64,000 bases of DNA, from positions 72,571,589 through 72,635,588 of the forward strand of contig OZ021733.1 of NCBI GenBank assembly GCA_963978545.1, read 5' to 3'. This DNA is from Linyphia triangularis. Its lineage: Eukaryota; Arthropoda; Arachnida; Araneae; Linyphiidae. A model generated the notes under the pieces. That model saw only the letters and a program-made list of their open reading frames with translations, ran no database searches and was not told the origin of the DNA. Within the stretch, counting starts at the first letter, position 1; every line of letters begins with the position of its first letter. Position numbers and translations under genes: made by a program. Positions 1 to 9,747 of this stretch are shown piece by piece.

Positions 1-439
1 TTTATCGATAGTAACTAAGGAAAATACAAACATTCTAAACTTTTTCTTTGATTTTCTGCTTTTTGTTTCAACAAAACAAACAAGTATGTGACAGAGGGTA
101 TGCTGACACAGTGGCTAGATTAAACTCGTTTAAACTTGCGTAGCATCGACTTTTCTCCTGCTACTGACTTGGTTTTCCCCACTCTAAGGTGATGTCACAA
201 GCTTTGTACTACAGTGAACAGGAGATGGAGGGGAGTGACAAATAAAATTGAAATGTTAGTTTAGGAAAATGACGTTGACATAAAAAAGCAAGGCAAAATT
301 TTAAGAAACTAAAACAAATACATATACAATAAATAAAAACACATTGAAAAGGAGAATCAATTCAAATTATATTATGAAACCATGGAATGCCGGCAGTAAA
401 TTTAAGAACAAATAAAATGTATAATTATTATAAAAAGAT
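1..439. other. No recognisable feature
   Basis: AT-rich sequence downstream of the decayed transposase, with scattered stops on both strands. I see no repeat or exon signal. Confidence 0.5.
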
Positions 440-1725
440 GCATTATTTAGGGATTTTGAAAATCGGCTTTTGAATATTTGTTAGTACTGCATACACCACC
501 AAAATTTTATCAATGGTGCAGATATCACCAACATTACTCGGCTGTTTTCAAATAGAAATTGTGTGGGACAAAATTCTATAGTTCTTTAAGCATTCGATTT
601 TTCTTTCCACGTGAATCCTTACTCGAGAGTATTTACTTGATAAGGATACCTCTTCACCCGACAGTTGGGATTTGCCTTTGGTGAAAGATGGGATCAAAAT
701 CTTGGCTACCTTTGTGGCAAAAAATTTTTCGCAATTGAAACTCTTATCTTCTAAGTAAACATAATTTGGTTCAACCAAATCTAGGAGGCCACACTCCTTT
801 GTGATATGTTTATCTGTAGTTCTCTCACCCCATGCTTGGGATACAAAAGACACGCCAACTGATGGAGTCGAAACTATCGAAAGCTTTATGGTGTTATGGC
901 CCTTGTACGAAGAATAGGTTTGTGCATGAGCATTCAAGTTGGACAGCTTTTCAATAAACACTTCTGTGCAGTCAATTATCCTTCATAGATTTCGAAATGT
1001 GTCATTTGCAAAAGAGTCGGGGAGATTTCTTTGCACACATTTCTTTGAAGGTCAATGCACAAAAGCTTTACACATTTCATACGTAACATTCAGCCAGTCA
1101 TGTATAATTTTACTGGTTGTGGAAAAACATACAGAAAACCAATGCGACAGGTCCTGAATCAGCAATTCTAATCGAATTCGCATAAGGACCATCAAAAGCT
1201 GATGAGAAGGCTCAAGGTATGTTTCAGTACAGGGTTTCCAAGTTGATAAACAAGCATTCAGTAAATCATTGAAAACTACTTTATTTGGCACCCCAGTATA
1301 AAACTGCAAAATATCTTCATTCATCAGAATTTGATGATTCGAATTCTGAACACCAATTTGGCCCATGTACTGCTGATTCTCACCTTCTAATTCTTTCACT
1401 CTATCTTGCAATGCAGACACCATGTATTCAGCTTTTTTCAAACACTGCCAAAGACTAGCATTTTATGCTGCCAGATTGTCATAGTGATTGCCAGTGAAGT
1501 CACTGTTGATGCCTACTTCGCTTGTGATGAAAATTGGGTTATTTATATCCTCAATTACATTCATATCCTCTACTGTAGAGCTACTGGCCAATTCCCTCCT
1601 ATCACTTAATTGCTGCAATCTTGCCATCTTTCTTTCCTCCCTTTTTCTATTCCTGGCTTTAAAAGAGATGATGGTGGGAACCCAATCTGGATGATTTGGG
1701 TCCAGTGATGGTTTACCTTAAAAAG
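440..1725 (-). pseudogene. THAP + DDE_Tnp_4 transposase (ISL2EU/PIF-Harbinger-like), decayed
   Basis: Read on the minus strand from 1725. A segment GKPS..DPNHPDWVPTI resembles the C-terminal end of a THAP DNA-binding domain. It is followed by a coiled-coil linker, an HTH-like stretch ending in IIHDWLNV, and a DDE core. The core shows IIDCTE near 970 (first Asp), LEDKSFN near 750 (second Asp) and RVRIHVERKIECLKN near 600 (Glu); the tail runs to about 440. This order matches the THAP-containing DDE_Tnp_4 transposases of arthropods and cnidarians. It is broken: an in-frame TAA at 1463-1465, a frame change between the HTH part (1052-1441) and the DDE part (548-961), and a stop at 548. No terminal repeats were found. 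The first THAP exon is not securely located; 3063-3170 (minus) is one candidate. It is a dead copy. Confidence 0.75.
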
Positions 1726-1770
1726 ATATTAATACAATTAATCAATATGTAAGTAAAGTATTGTATGGTA

Positions 1771-2147
1771 CAGGGAAGACAGTTTTCCTCCTTTTAGAGG
1801 ATTTCCTCCTTTTTGGTTTTTTTATGTAACATTTTCCTTCTCTTTGTCCCTGTTTTAAGGATCTGCATTTTTTTTATCTGAACCAGTTTTTCCTGCAAAA
1901 AGTATACTTTTCCTCATGTCTGAACAGAAGATTTTCCCTCTTAGCTCCCCTTTCCTCACAGATTACTTCACTAACTCCTAATATTTGAAATGTGATTATT
2001 TATTATGAGAAATTTCATAGTATCTTTAAAATTATTGAATTATCCTTCCTGCATACTTATTTTGTAGATATTTTGTGTATTCCTTCCGCAAGCTTTTTTA
2101 AAGAATTTTTGGAATTCCTCCTTTTTGCTCTCTGATTTGCTCCCTGA
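1771..2147. mobile_element. Possible hAT-type MITE with CTCCTTTTT repeats
   Basis: The segment begins CAGGGAA and, read from the other end, CAGGGAG. It is filled with repeated TTTCCTCCTTTT motifs, like the subterminal repeats of many hAT elements. The flanking ATTGTATGGTA and ATTGTAGTA are similar but not an exact duplication. There is no coding potential. Confidence 0.3.
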
Positions 2148-2183
2148 TTGTAGTAAAGTATGTGATACACTGATGAGCATAAA

Positions 2184-2360
2184 TGGTTGGTTTGTACACT
2201 CAACGACCTATTTATATTCACAATGACGGCTGATCAGGCCAGGACCTACAGCTTAACATGGATTCTGAACCACAACAATCATCCATGCCTAACCCAAGAA
2301 TCGAACCTGGCACCTTTTAGCATGCGAGGCCAGAGCGCTAACTACACAGTCACCAGTTGA
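2184..2360 (-). repeat. tRNA-derived SINE, family 1
   Basis: On the minus strand the head carries an A-box-like TAGTTAGCGCTCTGG and a B-box-like GGTTCGATTCTTGG; the tail is ACAAACCAACC. Similar sequence in the same style occurs at 14.1, 25.2, 43.1 and 56.1 kb. TGATGAGC flanks both sides as a probable target duplication. The pol III boxes are SINE promoters; no cloverleaf tRNA gene is present. Confidence 0.75.
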
Positions 2361-3062
2361 GCTGATGAGCGCATAACATATGCATCAACCTAACCAGCAT
2401 ACATGCAGCTGTGCTCCTTCCTGCTGAATTTTTAAAATTAAAAAAGAATATAATTTACTTATGAATATTAACAAAGTGCCACAAGTAAGTGATGAAAATT
2501 TACCATCCTTGCTTTCTCATATTGACACCAAATCAGACAGTCAATAAGCAAAAGAAAACTTCACGCAGAAATAATGAAGACCATCATACAATTTTTTTAA
2601 TAATTCAAAAGGTAAACAAACAACTTTAAACAATTACACTATATTGAAAAACAAACATGTGAATATAATTAAATCCATTTTTTATTATTTTTTAATTTTA
2701 GCAATTCAGAAGATAAACTAACAACTTTAAACAATTATACTATATTGAAAAACAAACATCAGGTGAATCTAAATAAATCCAATTTTTAATTTTTTTTATG
2801 CTACAATCGTGTTCCTGCTGAACTGTACCATATTTTAAAGATGACGAGAGATCATTGGAGGTTTTTTTAGACATTTGTTTATCGTATCTGTAATGTAAGT
2901 GCAGACATGTTTTTAAAAATGTTTGCACATCGTGAAGTTCTCAAGGATACAAGTTACCAACTTCCAATCACATAGCTGAATGAAATGCTAAAAATACAAA
3001 TCTTTGTTAAGTTAAGAAAAAATAAAATAAAAAGTAATCAAAGTAATAAGACAGATTTACCT
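2361..3062. other. No recognisable gene
   Basis: AT-rich sequence. A short direct repeat is present: AACAACTTTAAACAATTA followed by CTATATTGAAAAACAAACAT occurs near 2610-2660 and again near 2708-2760. Nothing else is recognisable. Confidence 0.4.
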
Positions 3063-3170
3063 TCAATGAAATGCAAGGAACAAAGTGCACTAATTGGTTT
3101 CGGGGACCAATTCTCTCTCCGAATTGCTTACACCCATATTGAACGACGTACCTCATCTTGCAGAAATCTG
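3063..3170 (-). other. Candidate THAP-like first exon
   Basis: On the minus strand an ATG opens a short frame with YGCK...HFVPC that ends at a GT donor (AAG then GTAAAT). The spacing loosely resembles the first exon of a THAP domain. It lies upstream, on the same strand, of the THAP/DDE pseudogene at 440-1725. It could be that element's first exon or chance; the evidence is weak. Confidence 0.2.
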
Positions 3171-3204
3171 CGGCTTTTAATCTGCGCAAGATTATTGGTT
3201 CCAG

Positions 3205-3437
3205 TTTTCATACCACATTGCAGAACGAAGCAACATTGCCCATACTTCCTTCTTCAATACACTTTATTCATTATGACTAAAATTTATAACTGGATAAATA
3301 CTAAGACTGAGAAAGACACAGTTTGTATGAACAAACACAGAGATCAAACAACAACCGGAAGTTGCGAAAAGTCTCTGTGGTCTTATCCTGTTTACAGCGC
3401 CATCTATGCACCGCTTCTTACTTCAAGTCATGAATAT
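3205..3437 (-). repeat. Dispersed LTR-like repeat, copy 1
   Basis: About 230 bp that recurs in the opposite orientation at 18,192-18,425. Read on the minus strand it starts TGACTTGAAGTAAGAAGCGG and contains ATAGATGGCGCTGTAAAC and a polyadenylation-like AATAAAGTGTATT near its end. A promoter-to-poly(A) layout of this size would fit a solo LTR or LTR fragment, but no partner LTR or coding region was seen. Confidence 0.4.
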
Positions 3438-3450
3438 ATAAGTTATTATA

Positions 3451-5081
3451 TAGTGGCTCAAACAATTGAGATTACATGTAACTTTTACTTGATAAATCCA
3501 ACTTTCAATTTAAATAACTCATTACCAAGAAGTGCAAACACATCTCTAATTTTACACATAACAAATGGTTTAATTTAAAGTAAAAATAAAGAATAATCAA
3601 CGAAAAACTTCTAATAGGAAAAGTTTCGGAAGCATTTTAAATAAACATATTCAGATTTTTACCTCAAAAAATTAAAAATTCAACAATGAAATTTTTGTAA
3701 TATCTCACACACGAAGAAAGTGTCAATATTTAGGAGCACGTTCTTTGGCATTTATAATGTCATCCGAATGTCATTGTACTGATTTGATTAACTTTTTGAT
3801 GGTATCTTAAGATATTTTACCCCATTATTCTTACAACACTCGTTTTAAATGGACTTTATTTCTAATTTTATGCTTTTGAATTTCTGTTTTGCATGTGGCC
3901 CTTTGATTTTCTATGATATTGATGTCGGAGTTCTGTGGTGGTGTCTCTTTTTACAATGAAAAAGACCCACATTTTGACGTTGCGTACCTTGTATTTGGGA
4001 TGGTTGTGGTGCTAAAATATGAAATTTCAATCTAAAACCAAATTCTTAGAACTTTCATTTAGATTGTTGTGAAATATATTCAAGTAAACCATATGGTTCA
4101 TAATGCCTTCTATAAAAACTAAATTTCCTGCTCCAGTTGAAGACATGCAATCCCAAACCATGATGGAGCCACCACCATTTTGTTTAACTGAAGGACGAAA
4201 TTTTTTACGATGGGACGGCCGTTACTACTGAAAATGTTGAATTTACTTTCATCACTATATATTACTTTCTGCCAAAAGTTATTTGCCTTCAATTGATGAG
4301 TTTTTGCAAACTTCAAATGATTTTTCAGGTTTTGCAAGCTGACGAACGATTTCTTCCTAATTATTCGACTTTTATATCCAGCTTGTCTAATTACATTTCG
4401 CCAGTTTCAGCACTTATACTTCTGTCAATTATTTGAGAAGTTTCTGCAGCAAGTTTGTCTGCATTTACTTTATGATAAACCTCGATACTTTCAAAATGTT
4501 CCTTTTTGTGATATCACTCAGAATTCCCTTCCTTTTTCTTCTACTTTTATTTTCAATTGATCCAGCATTTTAAAATTTTCTAATGTTTTTCTGGATGACC
4601 ATGTGACTTTTACCAAGAGTTTTAATTATTTCAATAAGATTTCTTTTTTTTTTAAATAATTTGAATTTGAATTTCCTTACATCAATAGTTTCTCTTCGAA
4701 GAGTCATTTTCTATTTAAAAGTTTGGATGTAAGTTCGTCTAACAAATTTCCTCATAAAAAAATTATCAGTGAAAAGGTTAAGAATAATACTATGCAAGAT
4801 TACATTAAAATAGCAGCCAAGTTGAAAATATTTAGGGGTAAATAAACATATTTTTCATAAGTGTATTCTCAAATTTTTTGACTGCAAAATTTGTCTAATA
4901 AAGTTTTAAAGCTGTATGAATATTATGATTTTTAATAAATTATTATATTTTTTGTGTATATACAAAGTAAAATAGTTTAATGCCTCTGCAAAAAGTTTTG
5001 CTATAATTACATTTTTTGCGTATTATTCACCATACAAAGTGCTCAACAATCAAAGTGTATTTTCAATTGTTTGAGCCACTG
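3451..5081 (-). mobile_element. Tc1-type DNA transposon, complete ends
   Basis: Bounded by 19-bp inverted repeats: AGTGGCTCAAACAATTGA preceded by T at 3451-3469, and its complement starting with C at 5063-5081 (one mismatch). TA flanks both sides (3449-3450, 5082-5083), the Tc1/mariner duplication. The length, 1,631 bp, is typical. The minus-strand transposase inside is broken, so the element is a fossil. Confidence 0.88.
3735..4707 (-). pseudogene. Tc1-like transposase, broken
   Basis: The minus-strand ATG at 4707 begins a region with RETIDVRKF.KLFK and IIKTLGKSH, the paired helix-turn-helix of Tc1 transposases, then a GSIENKSRRKR linker. The central part has FWQKVIYSDESKFNIF (first catalytic Asp in SDE). 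Near 3930-4000 the other frames show TPPQNSD (second Asp) and INIIEN (catalytic Glu). The C-terminal tail ends near 3735. Many in-frame stops and frame changes break it; the longest open piece is 72 residues (4119-4337). No catalytic function is expected. Confidence 0.82.
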
Positions 5082-5083
5082 TA

Positions 5084-5824
5084 GGTTATCATCTCATAAA
5101 CTTTGAAGCTCCTTATTATCAATCTTAAAACTTTTTTATATAAAACTTGTAGGAAATTTATATTTTTTGACTACTTTTATTGTAAATATTTTTCTCTACA
5201 TGGTACGCTACGCAAAAAAACTAAAATCTGAATGGATGACTGTATCTTGTATTGTAATTGATGAAATGACAAAAATAGAGTACTGTTGTAAAATGTGGAA
5301 GGTCTTTATTAATTGTATATAATTTTTTTTATCATGAGGGGTCATATACATATTAAGGTAATGTGAAAGCTGAAAAAAGTTCTTGAAAGTTGTTCCATAG
5401 ATGGCATTGCCAGCAGTTTGAAAAAGGGATTAATTATCGGGAAAAATCAAACCGCAAAAAAAATTGTCCCGAAATTTTTTTCCCTAATCGTTATGCCCCC
5501 AACAGAGTTCAGTTCTCTGATACCCCCTTTTCAACCCCTCTTAACGAGGATTCTTCAGGCGAGGGCAGACTAGCTTGAGTTCTTGGAAAAAGGAGGGTGA
5601 AGCGACCAGATTTTACGGCTGCATCCGAAAGGGTCCGTTCTGCTGAGTGGCGTTTCCAGATCGCTTTTAAAGCATTACTTTTGTGGAACTTATAAAAAAG
5701 TTGTAAGGCACCCGTTTAAAAAGAGATGAGTATAACAAACACTTAAATTAACTATCAACACACTATTTATAAAAAATTATATTTTCTTTTTAATATTGAA
5801 AAACTGAAAATTATTTCTTATTTA
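5084..5824. other. No recognisable gene
   Basis: AT-rich DNA with a slightly GC-richer stretch at 5,390-5,660. A 62-codon open frame there (5390-5578) has no recognisable domain. Confidence 0.4.
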
Positions 5825-6294
5825 CAGTGGATAAAAAAAGTCTCCATATGGAAGCCAAAGTTACAAATAAATTAACATAATTTTTAATCTTTTGCTTCAT
5901 ATCTTGAGTAACTACTGAAATATGTTTAATTTGATTCTTTAAAATAAGTTGATAATAAATGTGTATTTTTACAAAATGCAACAAGTATTTAAATTGAAAT
6001 ATTTAGGAAATGTTACCAAGTGCCATGCAAAAAGTTTCCGTACACATTATGAAAATTAATTCTGATGTCTTCCAAAAAAGACTTGCATTAAATTTTCAAA
6101 ACTGAAGTGTACGCAAGTGTCATGAAGACAGGAAAGCAGCAATTGTTTAATTTTTCTTGTAGCTGATTGTCTTAAAATGGAGTTCCTAAATCTATTCGTG
6201 AGTTGGCGATTCAGTTATGAAATGATGGATTATCTATGAAAAAAATTGACGAAATATTTAATATATTGAAGTCGATAGTACAATATATTATTGA

Positions 6295-6530
6295 AAGACA
6301 CCGATGTGCTTCCAATTTTTGAGGATAGAGATCGACCAGGAAAATTTTCAAAGCTAAAACGCTTGCATAAAAGAAATAACCTATAGTAAGGTTCAATATA
6401 ATCAGCGAATAAGTGCACCTCAAGTCGCACATTGCTTAAGAATAGCTAAAAGCATTGAAGACAATTCCCAAGTGACAATTTATGTGCACTGGCTAAGACG
6501 TTTTGAGTTGGAATTTCAAGATACACATAC
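6295..6530 (+). pseudogene. Tc1 transposase N-terminal fragment (left arm)
   Basis: In mixed plus-strand frames: EDRDRPGKFSKL near 6325, then APQVAHCLRIAKSIED near 6420 and YVHWLRRF near 6480. These match the second helix-turn-helix region of Tc1 transposases. Stops and frame changes are frequent. Confidence 0.6.
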
Positions 6531-7000
6531 CTATGCTAATTTCCTTCTACATAAAGTAAATTGCCGATACCAGCAGATCCATACACCTCCACACCATAAC
6601 GTCTCCTCCACCGTGATTGCAGTTCCACATTAATTATAAGTTAATATTTGTTGATTTCGTTTTCTCCTGACCATAACTCGATTATATGACCCTTGGATAT
6701 TTAATTTTAATTAATCACTAAAAAGGACTTTTCAAACTCGATGCTCTTTTTTCTACTACTTCTCACTGGCTGCAAGTCCATTCAGACCCACTATTTTAAT
6801 AAAATTTTGCACCGTTTGAGATGTCACTTCAATGTTTTTATCAATTTTTAAGTCGTGCGACTTAAGGTGCACTTATCCGCAGATTATCTTGTACCTTACC
6901 ATAGGATATTTCTTTTATGCAAGCGTTTTAGCTTTGAAAATTTTCCTGATCGATCTCTATCCTCAAAAATTTGAAGCACATCGGTGTCTTTCAATAATAT
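6520..7000 (-). pseudogene. Tc1 transposase central fragment (right arm)
   Basis: On the minus strand: EDRDRSGKFSKL near 6950, VTSQTVQNFIKIVGLNGLAA near 6800, KVLFSD near 6710 and HGGGDVMVWRCM near 6600. Order and motifs are Tc1-like. The frame is broken at several places and lacks the C-terminal DE portion. Confidence 0.6.
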
Positions 7001-7008
7001 ATTGTACT

Positions 7009-8044
7009 CCCAGTAACAGAAACTTTTCTGACTATCTGCAACACTAATTTGGGTATTAGAAAATAACCTGCAGCGTAATTATTATATATATATATATTTT
7101 TTTAAAGTTTGCATAAAATACATAAGCATCTTATATGTCAATTTTATCAAAAATTCCTGTTTTACATAAACATAGAAATTTGGCAAAATAAATTAAATAT
7201 TAAAACGGAAGCATTTAAAAGTATTATATCTTAAATTAAAATTCTAAACATTCTGTATAAATTTAAACCAAACGACGAATGCAATCTTCACACTAATCAC
7301 GAACATAACGGCTGTCACATCAGCACTAGTCCAGGCGAATGACACCAAAACGGCATCGTAATTCTCGCCCATAGATTCTATTAAAATGGCTTATTCCTAG
7401 GTGAAAATTACCACTACTCCATCACAAATAGTCGGCCACTTTACTGGCGCAAATCTCGGCAATTACATCTAAGTAACAATCCGCAAAAATGACCATTATA
7501 CCAACGTAAATATCGGCGTTAGCGGCCAGTATATAGGTAGAAATCTGGAAATTTATGCAATAGAGACGATTACAATATTGACGTAACACTCTACAAAATT
7601 GACTGTCACAACCACGTAAATATCGGCGATGGTGACAACTATTGAGGGGCAAACCATCGAAATAGTGGTTATTATATTGGTGTAACACTCGCCGAAAAGT
7701 AACATCGCAACGATGTAAATATCGGCGATATCTCCCGTCTGATTCTTGGTAATAGCGGTCCTTACATCAGCGTAACTTTTAGCGTAACTACTACACACCA
7801 ACGCGCGAAAGCAAAGAGAACAAATTATATTATGTTTCTATACAATCTCCGTAAAATCGCATAAAACTATGATGAGTCCTTTTTCATGAAATGAAGTATC
7901 GCGCATGTGCGTTGACTCAAATCACCCAACTTGCAAATCAGACTCTAATTATTATTATTATTTTTTTTTTTAATTCAGATTTGTCTGCAAGCTGCTGACA
8001 AATCTGCGACGTCCGTCTCCCGTCTCGCATTTTCTGCTACCGGG
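7009..8044. mobile_element. 1,036-bp non-autonomous DNA element, 8-bp duplication
   Basis: Inserted in the right arm of the Tc1 palindrome. ATTGTACT occurs exactly at 7001-7008 and 8045-8052; the uninterrupted left arm of the palindrome shows the empty site. The ends read CCCAGTAACAGAAA and, from the other side, CCCGGTAGCAGAAA, so the TIR is about 14 bp. Inside are degenerate repeats built around ACGTAAATATCGGCG (near 7505, 7615 and 7713). It has no transposase. An 8-bp duplication fits hAT, P or Merlin; the superfamily is unresolved. Related internal sequence occurs at 44.1-45.7 kb. Confidence 0.7.
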
Positions 8045-8503
8045 ATTGTACTAGACTTCAATTCATTAAAGATTTAGCAAATTTTTTTCATAGATAATCG
8101 ATCATTTTATAACTGAATCACCAACTCGCGAAGAGATTAGGAACTCCATTTTAAGACGATAAGCAACAAGCTAAAATTAAACAGTTGCTGCTATCATGTC
8201 TTCATGACACTTGCTTACACTTCAGTTTTGAAAATTTACTGCAAGTCTTTTGTGGAAGACATCAGATTTAATTTTCATAATGTGTAGGGAAACTTTTTGC
8301 ATGGCACTTGGCAACATCTCCTAAATATTTCAATTAAAATACTTGTTGCATTTTGTAAAAATACACATTTATTATCAACTTATTTTAAAGAATCATATTA
8401 AATATATTTCAGTAGTTACTGAAGATTTGAAGCAAAAGATTAGAAATTATCCTAATTTATTTGTTACTTTGGCTTCCGTTGAGGAGACTTTTTTTACCCT
8501 CTG

Positions 8504-8900
8504 TATATGTATGAAATGATAGGCTTGATAAAAACTCATTTTTAAGCAGGATTTTGTTGTTCATTGAATGTAATTAATATTCAAACACATCGAAATAAAA
8601 CTTTAAAATTGCGCTTGGGACATTTTGGCTTTTTTTTCCTTCTCTTAAACGGATTACAATTATAAAATTACAATGACTCTAGTCCTTTTGTTTTATACAA
8701 TATTAGTTGGTGGTAAAATTTGATGAAAACTTCTTTTTAATTGGATCAAATAATTTATAATCACTGATCCACGAGACACATCCATGTCCCATGTACGTCA
8801 TTGGGTTATTAATGTATATTTGACCTAGTTAAAATTATTATATTTCATTATAACTATGCCATCAAGTAATATTATATATATATAACGAAAACGTAACTAC
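8504..8900. other. No recognisable feature
   Basis: AT-rich spacer between the Tc1 palindrome and the LTR retrotransposon, with a short (TA)n run near 8870-8883. Confidence 0.5.
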
Positions 8901-9130
8901 TGTGGAGATAGGGGGCGCACCACTAGTGAACCCCTCGTGGCGACTCCTAGCGGCAGAAGGAGGTATTCCTCATTCTGATGAGAGAGACAGATCACTGAAC
9001 ATTCTCGATGTGAATATACGTAAGAAAGGCGCTTGTGCCAAATGTAGTATGAGATAAGAGGCAGTAAGGATTAATTAAAGCTGGATTCTACACTCAACAA
9101 GTGTCCCTTCTCTGATCGTCTACTCCCACA
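8901..9130 (+). repeat. 5' LTR of the coiled-coil-bearing retrotransposon
   Basis: 230 bp, TG...CA ends. Compared with the 3' LTR I see three substitutions (near 8918, 8957 and 9044), about 98.7% identity, so insertion was fairly recent. Confidence 0.88.
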
Positions 9131-9148
9131 TGGGGGCTCGGCATCACG
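9131..9148 (+). promoter_or_regulatory. Putative primer binding site
   Basis: TGGGGGCTCGGCATCACG follows the 5' LTR directly. The TGGGGGCTCG start resembles primer sites complementary to the tRNA-Pro 3' end in many retroelements; the rest does not match that tRNA fully, so the tRNA is uncertain. Confidence 0.55.
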
Positions 9149-9324
9149 AACTGAGTAGGCGTCAGAACGTTACGTTAAGAACCAAACGGCAGAACGTGTA
9201 AGGGCAAACTAGTACGAGCGACGAGTACAAATGAAACCGAATAGCACCGTAGTCACCCAGCAGTGAACCGGGGATCGGAGTATAAGCCGTCGTATCACCT
9301 AGCAGTGTAAACGAAAAAACAGCG

Positions 9325-9700
9325 CAGTGACCGGAAAGAGAAACCACGTCTCACCGGAAAGCAAAACCACCACGTCGGAAAAGCGAAGTCAGCGCCGACG
9401 AAGAGGATTGCCTAGCGGAAACAACAAGCATTGGAACACCGCTAACGAAGCCAAGAAACTGCTTATCGAATAAAAGAAGTCGACATCACTGAGAAGTGGA
9501 CCAGCTAGCACAATGACCGGAAAGTGAAATCACGTCTCATCAGAAAGCGAAACCACCACGTGGGAAAAGCGAAGTCAGCGCCGACGAAGAGGATTGTTTA
9601 GCGGAAACAACAAACATTGGAACACCGCCGTCGAAGCCAAGAAACTTCGTGTCAAATACAAGAGGTCAACATCATTAAGAAGGGGACCAGCAAGCACTGG
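9325..9700 (+). repeat. Tandem duplication in the retrotransposon leader
   Basis: Two adjacent copies of a roughly 186-188-bp unit, each starting near GACCGGAAAG (9329 and 9515) and containing GCGAAGTCAGCGCCGACGAA and AGCGGAAACAACAA. This GC-richer leader has no long open frame on the plus strand and could hold packaging or translation signals. Confidence 0.75.
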
Positions 9701-9747
9701 GAGACCATAACGAAACATAGGCATTGACTGTCACAAGTCGAGGTAAC

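Larger units (their letters stand above)
5825..8503. mobile_element. Palindromic Tc1/mariner derivative (two 5' halves head to head)
   Basis: The outer ends are inverted copies: CAGTGGATAAAAAAAGTCTC at 5825 and, from 8503 inward, CAGAGGGTAAAAAAAGTCTC. TA flanks both (5823-5824, 8504-8505). The left arm (5825 to about 6430, plus) and right arm (8503 to about 6830, minus) both carry the 5' leader and N-terminal transposase region. Only the minus-strand half continues into the central domain (VLFSD near 6710, then HGGGDVMVW near 6600). The 3' end of a normal Tc1 element is missing. The right arm is interrupted by the 7009-8044 element. All reading frames are broken. Confidence 0.7.

Noticed and set aside
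2985..3578. 197-codon plus-strand frame
   Set aside because: Runs across the LTR-like repeat and into the Tc1 TIR; it is antisense to the more plausible features and has no domain.
7422..7801. Minus-strand frames with repeated ADIYV motifs as a protein
   Set aside because: They are translations of degenerate DNA repeats inside a non-autonomous element.
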